Positions 37,679 through 46,206 of a DNA stretch of 64,000 bases are shown one piece after another. Origin of the DNA: JAPPHA01 sp964291635. GTDB taxonomy: Bacteria; Pseudomonadota; Alphaproteobacteria; Rhodobacterales; Rhodobacteraceae. The notes beneath the pieces are model-generated. The model did not search any database. It saw nothing but the letters and a program-made list of their open reading frames with translations, and was not told the DNA's origin. The translations under genes were made by a program, and so were the position numbers. Within the stretch, counting starts at the first letter, position 1, and the number at the start of each line of letters is the position of its first letter. The stretch spans positions 248,001 to 312,000 of the forward strand of contig OZ219905.1 of NCBI GenBank assembly GCA_964291635.2, written 5' to 3'.

Positions 37679-39280
37679 ATGAAACTGAATCGAAAACTCA
37701 CGCTTGCGGTGCTTGTTTCGTTTGCAGCATCGACGTTGGGTGGCGCGGCGCTGGCCGATGACCGCCCGGATCTGGTTGTGGCAGTCCCAAAGCTTGCTAG
37801 GGGACTCGAGCCGGGCATCTTCACGGGCAACGTGGATGTTCGCGTGGCCCATTCGGTCTTTGATACGCTGATCCGCCGCGATTTCGTGGCCCAGGCCGAG
37901 ACCGGCGCAGCCGTCTTGATCCCGGGGCTTGCCACCTCGTGGGAGCAGATCAGCCCGACCGAGATGGTCCTGAAGCTGCGCGAAGGTGTGACCTGGCATG
38001 ACGGCACCGAGTTCACCGCAGAAGATGTGGTCTTTTCCTTCGGCCAGGAGCGCGTGTTCGGCGACGGCGCGCCGGCGCGCACCGCCGCGCGGATGGTTGG
38101 CCAGCTTGAGAGCGTCGAGGCCCTCGGCCCCTACGAGGTCAAGCTGACCTGGGCGGCAGTTGTCGCGGAATCCCTTATGCCGCACCGTCTGACCAACAGC
38201 TCCTGGATCGTGCAGGCCGACGCCTACAAGGAATTTGAAAAGGACGGCGTAGAGGACAAGGCCTGGATGGGCGAAGCGGTTGACGCGCTGACGTGGAACC
38301 CTACTGGCACGGGCCCCTATATCTTTGACGATTTCAAGGCCGGTGAATCGATCCGCCTCGTGTCGAACGACAACTACTTCATGGGCGCGCCTGCAGCAGC
38401 CTCGATCACCTTTGTCGAAGTCCCCGAGATCTCGAGCCGGATTGCCGGTCTGGTCAGCGGCGAGTTCGACATCGCTGCCGATCTCACCCCGGACCAACTG
38501 CCGGTTCTCGAGCGTTATGACGAGATCCAGGTCAAATCCGTGACGCGCGAAAACACCCACGTGTTGGCGTTTAACACGGCCCATCCGATGCTGTCGGACC
38601 AACGCATACGCGAAGCGCTGAGCCTCGGCATTAACCGGGCCGAACTGGTCGAGACCATCTGGCGCGGCACGACCGAAACCCAGCAGGGCCCGCAACTCAA
38701 GGCGTACAACGAGATGTATCTCGATGACCTGCCCGGGTTCGCCTACGACCCCGAGCGCGCCCGCGCCCTGTTGGCCGAGGCCGGATATGACGGCGGGACG
38801 ATCACCCTGAGCTATGTCCCCTTCTACTACACCTTGGGCAACGAGGCGATGCAGATCCTGCAGGAGATGTGGGCCGATATTGGCGTCAATATCGAGCTGA
38901 CGCCTAAGGAGAGCTGGACGGCGGTACGGACCGAAGACGTGATGATCTACGCGTGGTCGAACTCCTGGCGCTTCCCGGATCCGCTGGCTCAGCTGGACTG
39001 GTTCTTCGGGCCGAATTCGGCTATTCAGAAACGCTACAAATACTGGTCCAACGACCGCTTCGACGAGCTGATGAATGTGCTGGTAACCTCGGTGGATCTC
39101 GAAGAACGCCGCGTGGCCTTCCGCGAGGCCGCCGAGATCTACATGACAGAAGTTCCGAGCACCTTCCTGTACAACGCGGCTGATATCTATGCCATCCGTG
39201 CAGGTCTTGAGTACACGCCCACGCCGCAGTTCATGGAAGACTTTCGCCCGGACAACCTGAAGATCAGCGCTTCCAAGTAA
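37679..39280 (+). CDS. SBP5-family periplasmic binding protein of an ABC importer
   Basis: The 533-aa protein has a signal peptide (residues about 1-27, ending GGAALADDRP). SBP5 family blocks follow: LREGVTWHDGTEFTAEDVVF, NPTGTGPYIFDDFKAGESIR, DQRIREALSLGINRAELVET and YDPERARALLAEAGYDGG. The ATG at 37679 is preceded by an excellent ribosome binding site (AAGGAGG). It is the first gene of a six-gene operon: SBP, D, F, B, C, isomerase. SBP5 proteins bind peptides, nickel or oligosaccharides; the linked isomerase favours a sugar compound here. Confidence 0.93.
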   Translation: MKLNRKLTLAVLVSFAASTLGGAALADDRPDLVVAVPKLARGLEPGIFTGNVDVRVAHSVFDTLIRRDFVAQAETGAAVLIPGLATSWEQISPTEMVLKLREGVTWHDGTEFTAEDVVFSFGQERVFGDGAPARTAARMVGQLESVEALGPYEVKLTWAAVVAESLMPHRLTNSSWIVQADAYKEFEKDGVEDKAWMGEAVDALTWNPTGTGPYIFDDFKAGESIRLVSNDNYFMGAPAAASITFVEVPEISSRIAGLVSGEFDIAADLTPDQLPVLERYDEIQVKSVTRENTHVLAFNTAHPMLSDQRIREALSLGINRAELVETIWRGTTETQQGPQLKAYNEMYLDDLPGFAYDPERARALLAEAGYDGGTITLSYVPFYYTLGNEAMQILQEMWADIGVNIELTPKESWTAVRTEDVMIYAWSNSWRFPDPLAQLDWFFGPNSAIQKRYKYWSNDRFDELMNVLVTSVDLEERRVAFREAAEIYMTEVPSTFLYNAADIYAIRAGLEYTPTPQFMEDFRPDNLKISASK

Positions 39281-39307
39281 CCGTTGGCGCTGCATGAAAC
39301 CCAAGTA

Positions 39308-39355
39308 ATGCCCGATGAGGGCATTCCGGAAAGGGGCGCATCAGCGCCCCTTTTG
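39308..39355 (+). pseudogene. Original 5' end of the dppD-type gene, cut off by IS256
   Basis: The ATG at 39308 starts MPDEGIPERGASAPLL, after which the IS256 element begins. On the other side of the element the frame resumes with LLQVAGLSVFVH. Joining the two through the repeated bases ccttttg restores a normal DppD start, MPDEGIPERGASAPLLQVAG. The ancestral gene therefore began here, 27 nt after the SBP5 stop. Confidence 0.8.
39333..39354 (+). terminator. Possible intrinsic terminator after the SBP5 gene
   Basis: A perfect GC-rich hairpin, ggggcgc-atca-gcgcccc (39333-39350), is followed by TTTT. It has the form of a Rho-independent terminator and would lower expression of the ATPase and permease genes relative to the binding protein. 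The same bases also encode the start of the original dppD-type gene, so it may instead be partial attenuation or chance. Confidence 0.5.
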
Positions 39356-40640
39356 GGGACTGTCAGGAATTCTGTGCTTGAGGCCATGATGATGGAGCAA
39401 GAGGAATTATCACATGGCTATCGACAAGGACGTATTGGACCGGTCGCTGGCCGCGATCCCGATGAGGTGTTTGCCAAGGACGGGTTGCTCGACGATCTGA
39501 AGAAGGCGCTTTCCGAGCGCATTCTCAGTGCCGAACTCGACGAGCATGTTGAGGATGAGCGCGCGCAAGGCAACGCCAATCGCCGCAACGGTCATTCGAA
39601 GAAGTCGGTTCTGACCAGTACGTCGAAGATGAGGCTGTCGATACCGCGCGACCGGGCCGGCACCTTTGATCCGAAGCTGATCGCCAAATACCAGCGCCGC
39701 TTCCCCGACTTCGACGACAAGATCATCTCCGCGGCATAACGGTGCGCGAGATCCGCGGCCATCTGGAGGAACTCTACGGCATCGACGTATCTCCAGACCT
39801 GATCTCGGTGGTCACCGATGCGGTGCTGGAGGAAGTGGCGGAATGGCAGAACCGCCCGCTCGACGCCTGCTTTCCACTGGTGTTCTTCGACGCGATCCGG
39901 GTCAAGATCCGGGACGAGGGCTTTGTGCGTAACAAGGCCGTCTACATCGCGCTCGGTATCCTTGCTGATGGGACGAAAGAGATCCTCGGTATCTGGATCG
40001 AGCAGACCGAGGGCGCCAAGTTCTGGCTGCGCGTCATGAACGAGCTGAAGAACCGCGACCTCAGTGACATCCTGATCGCCGTCGTCGACGGCCTGAAGGG
40101 TTTCCCCGAGGCGATTACCGCCGTGTTCCCCAATACGGTCGTCCAGACCTGTATCGTGCACCTGATCCGCCATTCGCTGCGGTTCGTGTCGTGGAAGGAT
40201 CGCAAGCCCGTCGTGCCGGCGCTCAGAGCCATCTACCGGGCCAAGGATGCCGAGGCAGGGATGAAGGCCCTGGAGGCGTTCGAGGCCGGCCCGTGGGGAC
40301 AGCGATATCCGGCGATCGCCCTGAGCTGGCGGCGCAACTGGGAGCACGTCGTGCCGTTCTTCGCTTTCCCCGAAGGCGTCCGCCGGATCATCTACACCAC
40401 GAATGCCATCGAGGCGCTGAACTCCAAACTGCGGCGTGCCGTTCGTACCAGGGGTCACTTCCCCACTGACGATGCGGCGATGAAGCTGCTATATCTGGTC
40501 TTGAACCACGCGGCCGAGGAATGGAAGCGACCACCGCGCGAATGGTTCAAGGCCAGAACACAGTTCGCCGTCAACTTCGGCGAACGGCTCGTCAGCCAAT
40601 GACGAAAACGGCCTCAAGCACAAAACTTCCGACAGTCCCC
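39356..40640 (+). mobile_element. IS256-family insertion sequence (degenerate)
   Basis: Terminal inverted repeats begin gggactgtc at 39356 and end gacagtccc at 40639; the homology continues inward to ...cttgaggcc (about 30 bp, imperfect). The bases ccttttg occur on both flanks and are the likely 7-8 bp target duplication. The element sits inside the dppD-type gene after codon 16. Its transposase gene is frameshifted. Confidence 0.88.
39414..40602 (+). pseudogene. IS256-family transposase, frameshifted
   Basis: The frame begins MAIDKDVLDRSLA and continues in another frame as GRDPDEVFAKDGLLDDLKKA, so one base was lost near 39455. A second break lies at 39730-39745, where about ten bases (normally encoding part of ...ISMYARGMTVREI...) are missing; the frame resumes as TVREIRGHLEELYGIDVSPD. 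The catalytic DDE part is otherwise well preserved, with FFDAIRVKIRDEG, VVDGLKGFPEAI and TTNAIEALNSKLR. The stop TGA (40600-40602) overlaps the ATG now used by the dppD-type gene. Confidence 0.88.
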
Positions 40641-41597
40641 CTTTTGCAAGTCGCCGGGCTGTCGGTCTTTGTTCACACACCGAAAGGGCGGCTTCCTGCC
40701 GTCGAGGACGTGGGTTTCGACATCGCCGAGGGCGAAACCCTGTGCCTTGTCGGCGAGAGTGCCTCGGGAAAGAGCCTGACCGCGCTGAGCATCCTCGGAT
40801 TGCATGGCGAGTTGGTGCAGGCGGTCGGCGAGGTCACGCTGCGCGGACGATCCCTTTTGGGGTTGAGCGATGCCGAATTTGCCGCTGTGCGCGGTCGTGA
40901 GATCGCGATGATTTTTCAGGAAGCGATCCCGGCATTGAACCCGGTGCAAACCGTCGGGCGTCAGTTGGTCGAGGCGATCAGGTCCCACCGTTCCGTGTCG
41001 AAACGGGCAGCTCTCGAACAGGCGGCCCAGCTTCTTGCCTCCGTCGGCATCCGGCAGCCCGCGCGGTGCTTGCGGAGCTATCCGCACGCGCTTTCGGGCG
41101 GCATGGCTCAGCGCGCGATGATCGCCATGGCTCTGGCGGCAAGTCCCGTGCTGCTGATCGCGGACGAGCCGACCACGGCGCTTGATGTCACGATCCAGGC
41201 GCAGATCCTCGACCTGTTGCAGGCGCTTCGCGCCTCCCACGGGCTCGCGATGCTGCTGATCAGCCATGATATGGGCGTGGTTGCCGAAATGGCTGACAGG
41301 GTCGCGGTGATGTATGCGGGGCGTATTGTCGAGATTTCGCCGGTTGAGGCGCTTTTCGACATGCCCCTGCATCCCTACAGTCAGGCGCTTTTGGCCGCAC
41401 GGCCGTCCTTTGAGACTGGCCAGCGCCAGAAACCGACTTCCGGTGAAACGCCGGGCCTCGACGGGCGCGGCGAGGGCTGCGCCTTCGCACCGCGCTGTTT
41501 GCGGGCGAGCGCGGTATGCCGAACAACCGTTCCGCCAGCTCAAATCCGAAATGGACGGCGCTTCGCCTGCCATAACCCTCTGGATGCGCTGTCATGA
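40599..41597 (+). CDS. SBP5-type ABC transporter ATPase, DppD/OppD family, with a new start supplied by IS256
   Basis: ATPase of 332 aa with GESASGKSLTALSILGLHGE (Walker A, one Ser in place of Gly), LSGGMAQRAMIAMALAAS, ADEPTTALD and a C-terminal oligopeptide-type extension with cysteines (GCAFAPRCLRASAVC). The ATG at 40599 lies inside the end of the IS256 element and overlaps the transposase stop (ATGA). The first residues, MTKTASSTKLPTV, are encoded by the IS end; the native part begins PLLQVAGLSV. All catalytic motifs are kept, so the gene may still work if transcribed through the element. Confidence 0.88.
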   Translation: MTKTASSTKLPTVPLLQVAGLSVFVHTPKGRLPAVEDVGFDIAEGETLCLVGESASGKSLTALSILGLHGELVQAVGEVTLRGRSLLGLSDAEFAAVRGREIAMIFQEAIPALNPVQTVGRQLVEAIRSHRSVSKRAALEQAAQLLASVGIRQPARCLRSYPHALSGGMAQRAMIAMALAASPVLLIADEPTTALDVTIQAQILDLLQALRASHGLAMLLISHDMGVVAEMADRVAVMYAGRIVEISPVEALFDMPLHPYSQALLAARPSFETGQRQKPTSGETPGLDGRGEGCAFAPRCLRASAVCRTTVPPAQIRNGRRFACHNPLDALS

Positions 41598-42577
41598 CGG
41601 TCAGAGTGATCGAGGGAAGCGGTCTCGTCCGCCGCTACGCGACGCCGCGCCAGTGGCCGTGGGGGAGCCGCGCCGAGACCCGGGCGGTCGACGGCGTCGA
41701 CATTCGCATCAACACAGGAGAGATTGTCGGCCTGATCGGCGAGAGCGGGTCGGGCAAAAGCACGATCGGGCGTCTGCTCCTTGGGTTGGAGGCGCCGGAT
41801 GTGGGTACGGTCCGGGTCGACGGGACGGCGATGCCCCCGCGGCACGCGCCACAATGGCGGAGCCTGCGCCGCGACATCCAGATGATCTTCCAGGACCCGC
41901 ACAGCGCGCTTGACCCGCGCGCCCGCATTCTCGATCAGGTCGCGGAACCACTCGACATCTTCGACATCGGGGCGCCTGAAAGCCGCAGGGAGCGCGCTGC
42001 CGACGCGCTTGCCGAGGTTGGTCTGAACACGGCAGTGTTCGATCAGTTCCCATCTGCGCTCAGCGGCGGACAGAAACAGCGCGCGGTCATCGCCCGGGCG
42101 CTTGTGCTGCGCCCTCGCTTCCTCGTATGCGACGAGCCGGTCTCGGCCCTGGACGTCAGCGTCGGCGCCCAGATCGTCGAATTGCTCGCGACGGTGCAGC
42201 GCCAGCATGGGATGAGCCTCTTGGTCGTGTCGCATGACCTGTCGCTGGTGCGCAGCCTCGTCAACCGGGTGTGCGTCGTCTATGCCGGCCGCATCGTCGA
42301 GAAAGCCGCGGCGGACGACCTGTTTCGCCATCCGCGCCATCCCTATACCCGCTTGCTGATCGACTCGGTTCCGGTCGCCGACCCGCGGCGGCGCAAGCGG
42401 CGCGCCCGGGCGCAGGGGCTGGCCTCAGAGCCCGCCGCGTCAGACCATGGCTGCGCCTTTGCCCCGCGGTGCTCCAGGTGCCTGCCGGTCTGCACGCAAG
42501 AGGCCCCGCAACTGAAAGGCGCAGGCGCTCATTTCGCGGCCTGTCACAATCCCGCTCCGGTCGAGGAGACGAAATGA
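41594..42577 (+). CDS. SBP5-type ABC transporter ATPase, DppF/OppF family
   Basis: Second ATPase of 327 aa, with GESGSGKSTIGRLLLGLEAP, IQMIFQDPHSALDPRARILD, LSGGQKQRAVIARALVLRPR and CDEPVSALDVSVGAQ. The C-terminal cysteine region (GCAFAPRCSRCLPVC) is typical of DppF/OppF. Its ATG overlaps the previous stop (ATGA) and its stop overlaps the following ATG. Confidence 0.93.
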   Translation: MTVRVIEGSGLVRRYATPRQWPWGSRAETRAVDGVDIRINTGEIVGLIGESGSGKSTIGRLLLGLEAPDVGTVRVDGTAMPPRHAPQWRSLRRDIQMIFQDPHSALDPRARILDQVAEPLDIFDIGAPESRRERAADALAEVGLNTAVFDQFPSALSGGQKQRAVIARALVLRPRFLVCDEPVSALDVSVGAQIVELLATVQRQHGMSLLVVSHDLSLVRSLVNRVCVVYAGRIVEKAAADDLFRHPRHPYTRLLIDSVPVADPRRRKRRARAQGLASEPAASDHGCAFAPRCSRCLPVCTQEAPQLKGAGAHFAACHNPAPVEETK

Positions 42578-43512
42578 TGCCGAACTTTCTGTTGATGCGA
42601 GCGCTGCGGGGTTTGCTGACAGTCTGGGGCCTGCTGACCTTCGTCTTTGTCATGCTGCGCCTTTCGGGCGACCCGCTTGACGCGCTTCTTGGCGATGATG
42701 CTCCGCCCGACCTGGTGGATTACTACACGGCGCTCTACGGTCTCGATCGGCCCATTTGGGAGCAGTATTTGCGCTACTTCGCCGGATTGCTGCAGGGAGA
42801 TTGGGGCACGTCGTTCCGCGATGGCCGCGATGCGCTCGAGGTCGTGCTGGAGCGGGTGCCTGCCACGCTGCAGCTTGGCTTTGCGGCCTTTGTGTTCAGC
42901 CTGTGTCTCGGGATTCCGCTGGGCATTTTGGCCGCGCTATACCGTAACTCGTTGCTGGACCGCTTTGCGATGGGCTTTTCGGTTCTCGGCTTTGCGCTGC
43001 CGAATTTCTTCATGGGGATACTTTTTATCCTGCTGTTTTCGCTGACCTGGCGCCTTCTTCCCAGCTCGGGGACGGGCACGCTGGCGCATTTCATAATGCC
43101 CGTCATCACACTCGGCACGGCAGGTGCCGGAAGCATTGCCCGATTTGCCCGCTCGTCCATGCTCGACGTGCTCAATCGGCCCTATATGCGGACAGCGCAG
43201 TCCAAAGGCCTTAGGCGCGCCCGGCGCATTGCCTGGCATGCGGTCCCAAATGCGGCCATTCCGGTGGTCACGCTGTTGGGCTTTCGGCTGGGCGATATGA
43301 TCGCGGGCTCCGTCGTGGTCGAGGCGGTCTTTGCCTGGCCGGGTGTCGGCCGCCTGCTCGTCAACGCCGTCACAGCGCGAGAGCTGGCGATCGTGCAGGC
43401 CATCATCGTGCTTGTCACGCTAACCATGGTCACGGCGAATTTTCTGGTCGACCTGCTTTATGGCTGGCTCGACCCACGCCAACGCAGCAGGAGCGTTCGT
43501 GATGGATCCTGA
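42574..43512 (+). CDS. SBP5-type ABC transporter permease, DppB/OppB family
   Basis: Inner-membrane permease of 312 aa. The first helix is LLTVWGLLTFVFVMLRLSGD; the C-terminal family block is AVPNAAIPVVTLLGFRLGDM. Start ATGs at 42574 and 42577 are both possible; a GGAG site lies 8-11 nt upstream and the second overlaps the dppF-type stop. Its end overlaps the next gene by 11 nt. Confidence 0.92.
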   Translation: MMPNFLLMRALRGLLTVWGLLTFVFVMLRLSGDPLDALLGDDAPPDLVDYYTALYGLDRPIWEQYLRYFAGLLQGDWGTSFRDGRDALEVVLERVPATLQLGFAAFVFSLCLGIPLGILAALYRNSLLDRFAMGFSVLGFALPNFFMGILFILLFSLTWRLLPSSGTGTLAHFIMPVITLGTAGAGSIARFARSSMLDVLNRPYMRTAQSKGLRRARRIAWHAVPNAAIPVVTLLGFRLGDMIAGSVVVEAVFAWPGVGRLLVNAVTARELAIVQAIIVLVTLTMVTANFLVDLLYGWLDPRQRSRSVRDGS

Positions 43513-44377
43513 AACCTCGCTCCTGCGCCAGCCGGGTTTTCTGACGCTCCCGCGACCGCCCAAAACCGTCCGCCTGGCACTTGGCCTGCTGTTGGTGATG
43601 TGCCTGTGCGGTGTTTTCGCAAGTCTGCTGGCGCCTTACGATTTCGTGGACCAGAACCTGCGCAATCGCTTCGTCCCGCCTGTCGGCCTCGGCGGGGATT
43701 GGGCGCATCCGTTGGGGACGGATGCTTTGGGGCGCGACGTGCTCAGCCGGCTCTTTTTCGCGATCCGCGTCAGTCTCGGCATCGCCCTTCTCGGAACGCT
43801 GATTGGCGCGGTCCTGGGAACGTTCCTTGGCTTCGTCGCGGCCCATGCGCATGGCTGGCTGGGGGGGCTGATCATGGCGCTCGTCGACGCACAGGCGGCG
43901 CTGCCGTTCCAGATCCTGGTGCTGGGTGCGCTAGCGCTTTTCGGAAACGAGCTGTGGCTGTTTATCGGGCTCGTCGGCCTTGCCGGATGGGAGACCTATG
44001 CCCGGCTGGTTCGGGGATCCGTGCTCGCCGCTCAACAGGAAGGGTATGTCTCGGCGCTCAGCGCACTGGGCGCGGGGCCATGGCGGCTTTACGCAAAGCA
44101 CGTCTTGCCCAATGTCGCAAGTATCCTGATCGTGCAGCTCAGTCTGAATTTCCCCTCGACCATCCTGCTCGAAACCGCTCTCAGCTTTCTCGGACTTGGC
44201 ATTCAAGCGCCGCTCACAAGCCTCGGGGAAATGCTTGGATCGGGGCGCGATCACCTCCTTCTGGCATGGTGGGTCGCCGTCATTCCCGGCGTGACGATCT
44301 TCCTGATCACCTTGGCCATGAGCCTTGTCGGGGATTGGCTGCGCGACGTGTTGGACCCCGAGGTGAGTGATCAGTGA
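43502..44377 (+). CDS. SBP5-type ABC transporter permease, DppC/OppC family
   Basis: Partner permease of 291 aa with LAPYDFVDQNLRNRFVPP, HPLGTDALGRDVLSRLFFAI and the EAA-type loop ALSALGAGPWRLYAKHVLPN. The ATG at 43502 is preferred; GTG 43499 is adjacent. It is the last transport gene of the operon and is followed after 163 nt by isomerase copy 2. Confidence 0.92.
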   Translation: MDPETSLLRQPGFLTLPRPPKTVRLALGLLLVMCLCGVFASLLAPYDFVDQNLRNRFVPPVGLGGDWAHPLGTDALGRDVLSRLFFAIRVSLGIALLGTLIGAVLGTFLGFVAAHAHGWLGGLIMALVDAQAALPFQILVLGALALFGNELWLFIGLVGLAGWETYARLVRGSVLAAQQEGYVSALSALGAGPWRLYAKHVLPNVASILIVQLSLNFPSTILLETALSFLGLGIQAPLTSLGEMLGSGRDHLLLAWWVAVIPGVTIFLITLAMSLVGDWLRDVLDPEVSDQ

Positions 44378-44540
44378 TGAACTGAAATCACGCTGCTGAA
44401 CCATTCATTTGCGAGGAAGCATTCTTTGGCCGCGTAGCAGTAAACTTGAGAAAGATATTTTCGGCTGCACGGAAACTCAAGGGTCGGTCACATGGGTTGT
44501 CCGGAGACGGCTGCGTCATAAGCAATCAAGGAGTTCACGC

Positions 44541-45359
44541 ATGTCCAAACTACCCACGCTCGGCGCCGCCTTGCGCCCCGAAGAATTGCCCCCCCATATC
44601 GACTGGCTGGTCGATGGCGCCCGCGACCTGGAGCTTCAGGGCTTTCACGATCCCGACGTGCTGGTTGCCGGCGATTGGAAACCTCGCGCCGCCGAGGTGC
44701 GCAAGCTCCTGGAAAACCACAAGGGCCGCCAGGGCATGCATGGCCCGCACTCGGTGCCGCTGGCCTCGAACGATCCAGGGATGCGCGCTTTGGCGCAAGA
44801 GCGTCTGGGCCAAGCTCTCGATGTGTGTGAAGAGCTGGGGCTGACGCAGATGGTCATCCACAGCCCCTACATCCACTGGGACCAGGAGAACCTCTATCGC
44901 CTGCCCGGGCGTCGCGCGGAAAAGCTTGCCGACTTCATCGCCACGATTGAGCCCGTGATGCCACGCGTTGAGGCCCTTGGCGTGGAGATGGTGATCGAAA
45001 ACGTCGAAGACCGCGACCCGGCGATCCGCCGCGACATCGTTCGCCATTTCAGGAGCGCGGCGCTCAGGCTCTCCGTCGATACCGGCCACGCATATTACGC
45101 GAACCGGATGGGCGCGGCGCCGTCGGTGGAATTGTTCGTGCGCGCGGCGGGCGAAGACCTGGCGCATCTGCATCTACAAGACGCAGACGGGCTCGCAGAC
45201 CGGCACTGGGCGATTGGCGACGGCACCGTGCCGTGGCGTGCCGTCTTCGAAGAGTTGGGCCGGCTGTCGTTCAATCCCCGCCTGATCATCGAGATCCGCG
45301 ACAGGACCGATGTGCTCCGCTCGGCCGAGCATCTGGCTCAGCTGGGCCTTGCCCAGTGA
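44541..45359 (+). CDS. Sugar phosphate isomerase/epimerase, TIM barrel (copy 2)
   Basis: The 272-aa protein is identical to copy 1 at 34795-35613. The five nucleotide differences are silent (Thr, Asp, Arg, Arg and Val codons), which shows either recent duplication with selection for the protein or gene conversion. It is the last gene of the SBP-D-F-B-C operon. Metal and catalytic residues are as in copy 1. Confidence 0.9.
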   Translation: MSKLPTLGAALRPEELPPHIDWLVDGARDLELQGFHDPDVLVAGDWKPRAAEVRKLLENHKGRQGMHGPHSVPLASNDPGMRALAQERLGQALDVCEELGLTQMVIHSPYIHWDQENLYRLPGRRAEKLADFIATIEPVMPRVEALGVEMVIENVEDRDPAIRRDIVRHFRSAALRLSVDTGHAYYANRMGAAPSVELFVRAAGEDLAHLHLQDADGLADRHWAIGDGTVPWRAVFEELGRLSFNPRLIIEIRDRTDVLRSAEHLAQLGLAQ

Positions 45360-45980
45360 GGACAAAAGCCCGACAGAAAAAATAGTCCGAAGTGTCGTTT
45401 GTGACTTGTCAAACACATTGTCGCGAACGAGTTCATTCGGGGACTAAACTAAACACAAGGTGTTGCTCGCAGCTAGACCGGGATTATGGATCTCTTTTCT
45501 GATATTGAGGCGTGGTCGGAACGGCACCTGTGTCAAACACGCGTGCGCGGGCAAGGATCGCGACCTGGTGGCGTTTGACCAGGGTTGGCGACACACCCGC
45601 TCCACTGATTTGCCGGAAGGTCATGACGTGGTCTGCCACAAAATCATTGGCGTGATCAGCGGGACCTAACCTGGCGAGGCCTGGGGCGGTTCTCGAATTC
45701 ACACGAAAATTCCGGTGTAGCAGGGCCGCCGGGATCATCTTGAGAGCGCGTTTCGCCAACCTGATCCTTTTTTGTACGGGTTTGCCGGTGGCTATTGCAC
45801 GTCAAATGCACACAGCCCAACCCGCTGGCTCCGAGGGGGAGCAGCCGGTCAACCCCATCGGCGGACATGCCATCCACCGGGGCCTTGTCCTCGATGATGC
45901 GTGGCGGGCTCGGAGGGAATGAAGGGCCGGTGATCCTGTCAGCCAAGTCGTGGCTCACAATGTCTGTATTGATTTAATGA
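45360..45980. other. Non-coding part of the repeated block
   Basis: About 620 bp between the isomerase and the leader promoter hold short open frames only. One (minus strand, from 45958) reads MSHDLADRITGPSFPPSPPR. The related block at 57259-57420 keeps a similar reading with synonymous-looking changes, so a decayed coding remnant is possible. I do not recognise its family. The same sequence occurs in copy 1 at 37008-37540. Confidence 0.5.
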
Positions 45981-45984
45981 CAGT

Positions 45985-46020
45985 TTGCATTGAGCCAATC
46001 GATTGGAGAAATACTGAAGA
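45985..46020 (+). promoter_or_regulatory. Shared SBP5 promoter with palindrome, copy 2
   Basis: Same unit as at 37547: TTGCAT (45985-45990), the palindrome ccaatcgattgg (45995-46006), then an A/T-rich box. It lies about 190 bp before the SBP5 ATG at 46207. Confidence 0.55.
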
Positions 46021-46206
46021 AATGGTTAGCCTTTCTTGGACGTCGAATCTGGTCCGCGTGAACAACTCCGGGGCCACTGCCTTCTCGTGAAGCGCGGGCC
46101 TGCCAGACCCAGGTATCAGAACAAGGCGGCACGCCCTTTGAGCCAGCAACGGCTTGCGGAGGGTTTCGCCACCGGACACGGCAAATCAACAAGGAGAAGC
46201 GAACCC

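Larger units (their letters stand above)
44478..46058 (+). repeat. Direct repeat, copy 2 (isomerase gene plus leader), uninterrupted
   Basis: This is the 1581-bp sister of 34732-37620 without the ISAzo13 element. It contains an isomerase gene, about 600 bp of non-coding DNA and the AATCGATT leader, and ends before the SBP5 gene at 46207. Divergence is about 1%, most of it in the last 60 bp. Confidence 0.92.

Noticed and set aside
37517..39304. A 595-codon minus-strand open frame
   Set aside because: It is antisense to the SBP5 gene, which has a signal peptide, a strong ribosome binding site and family motifs.
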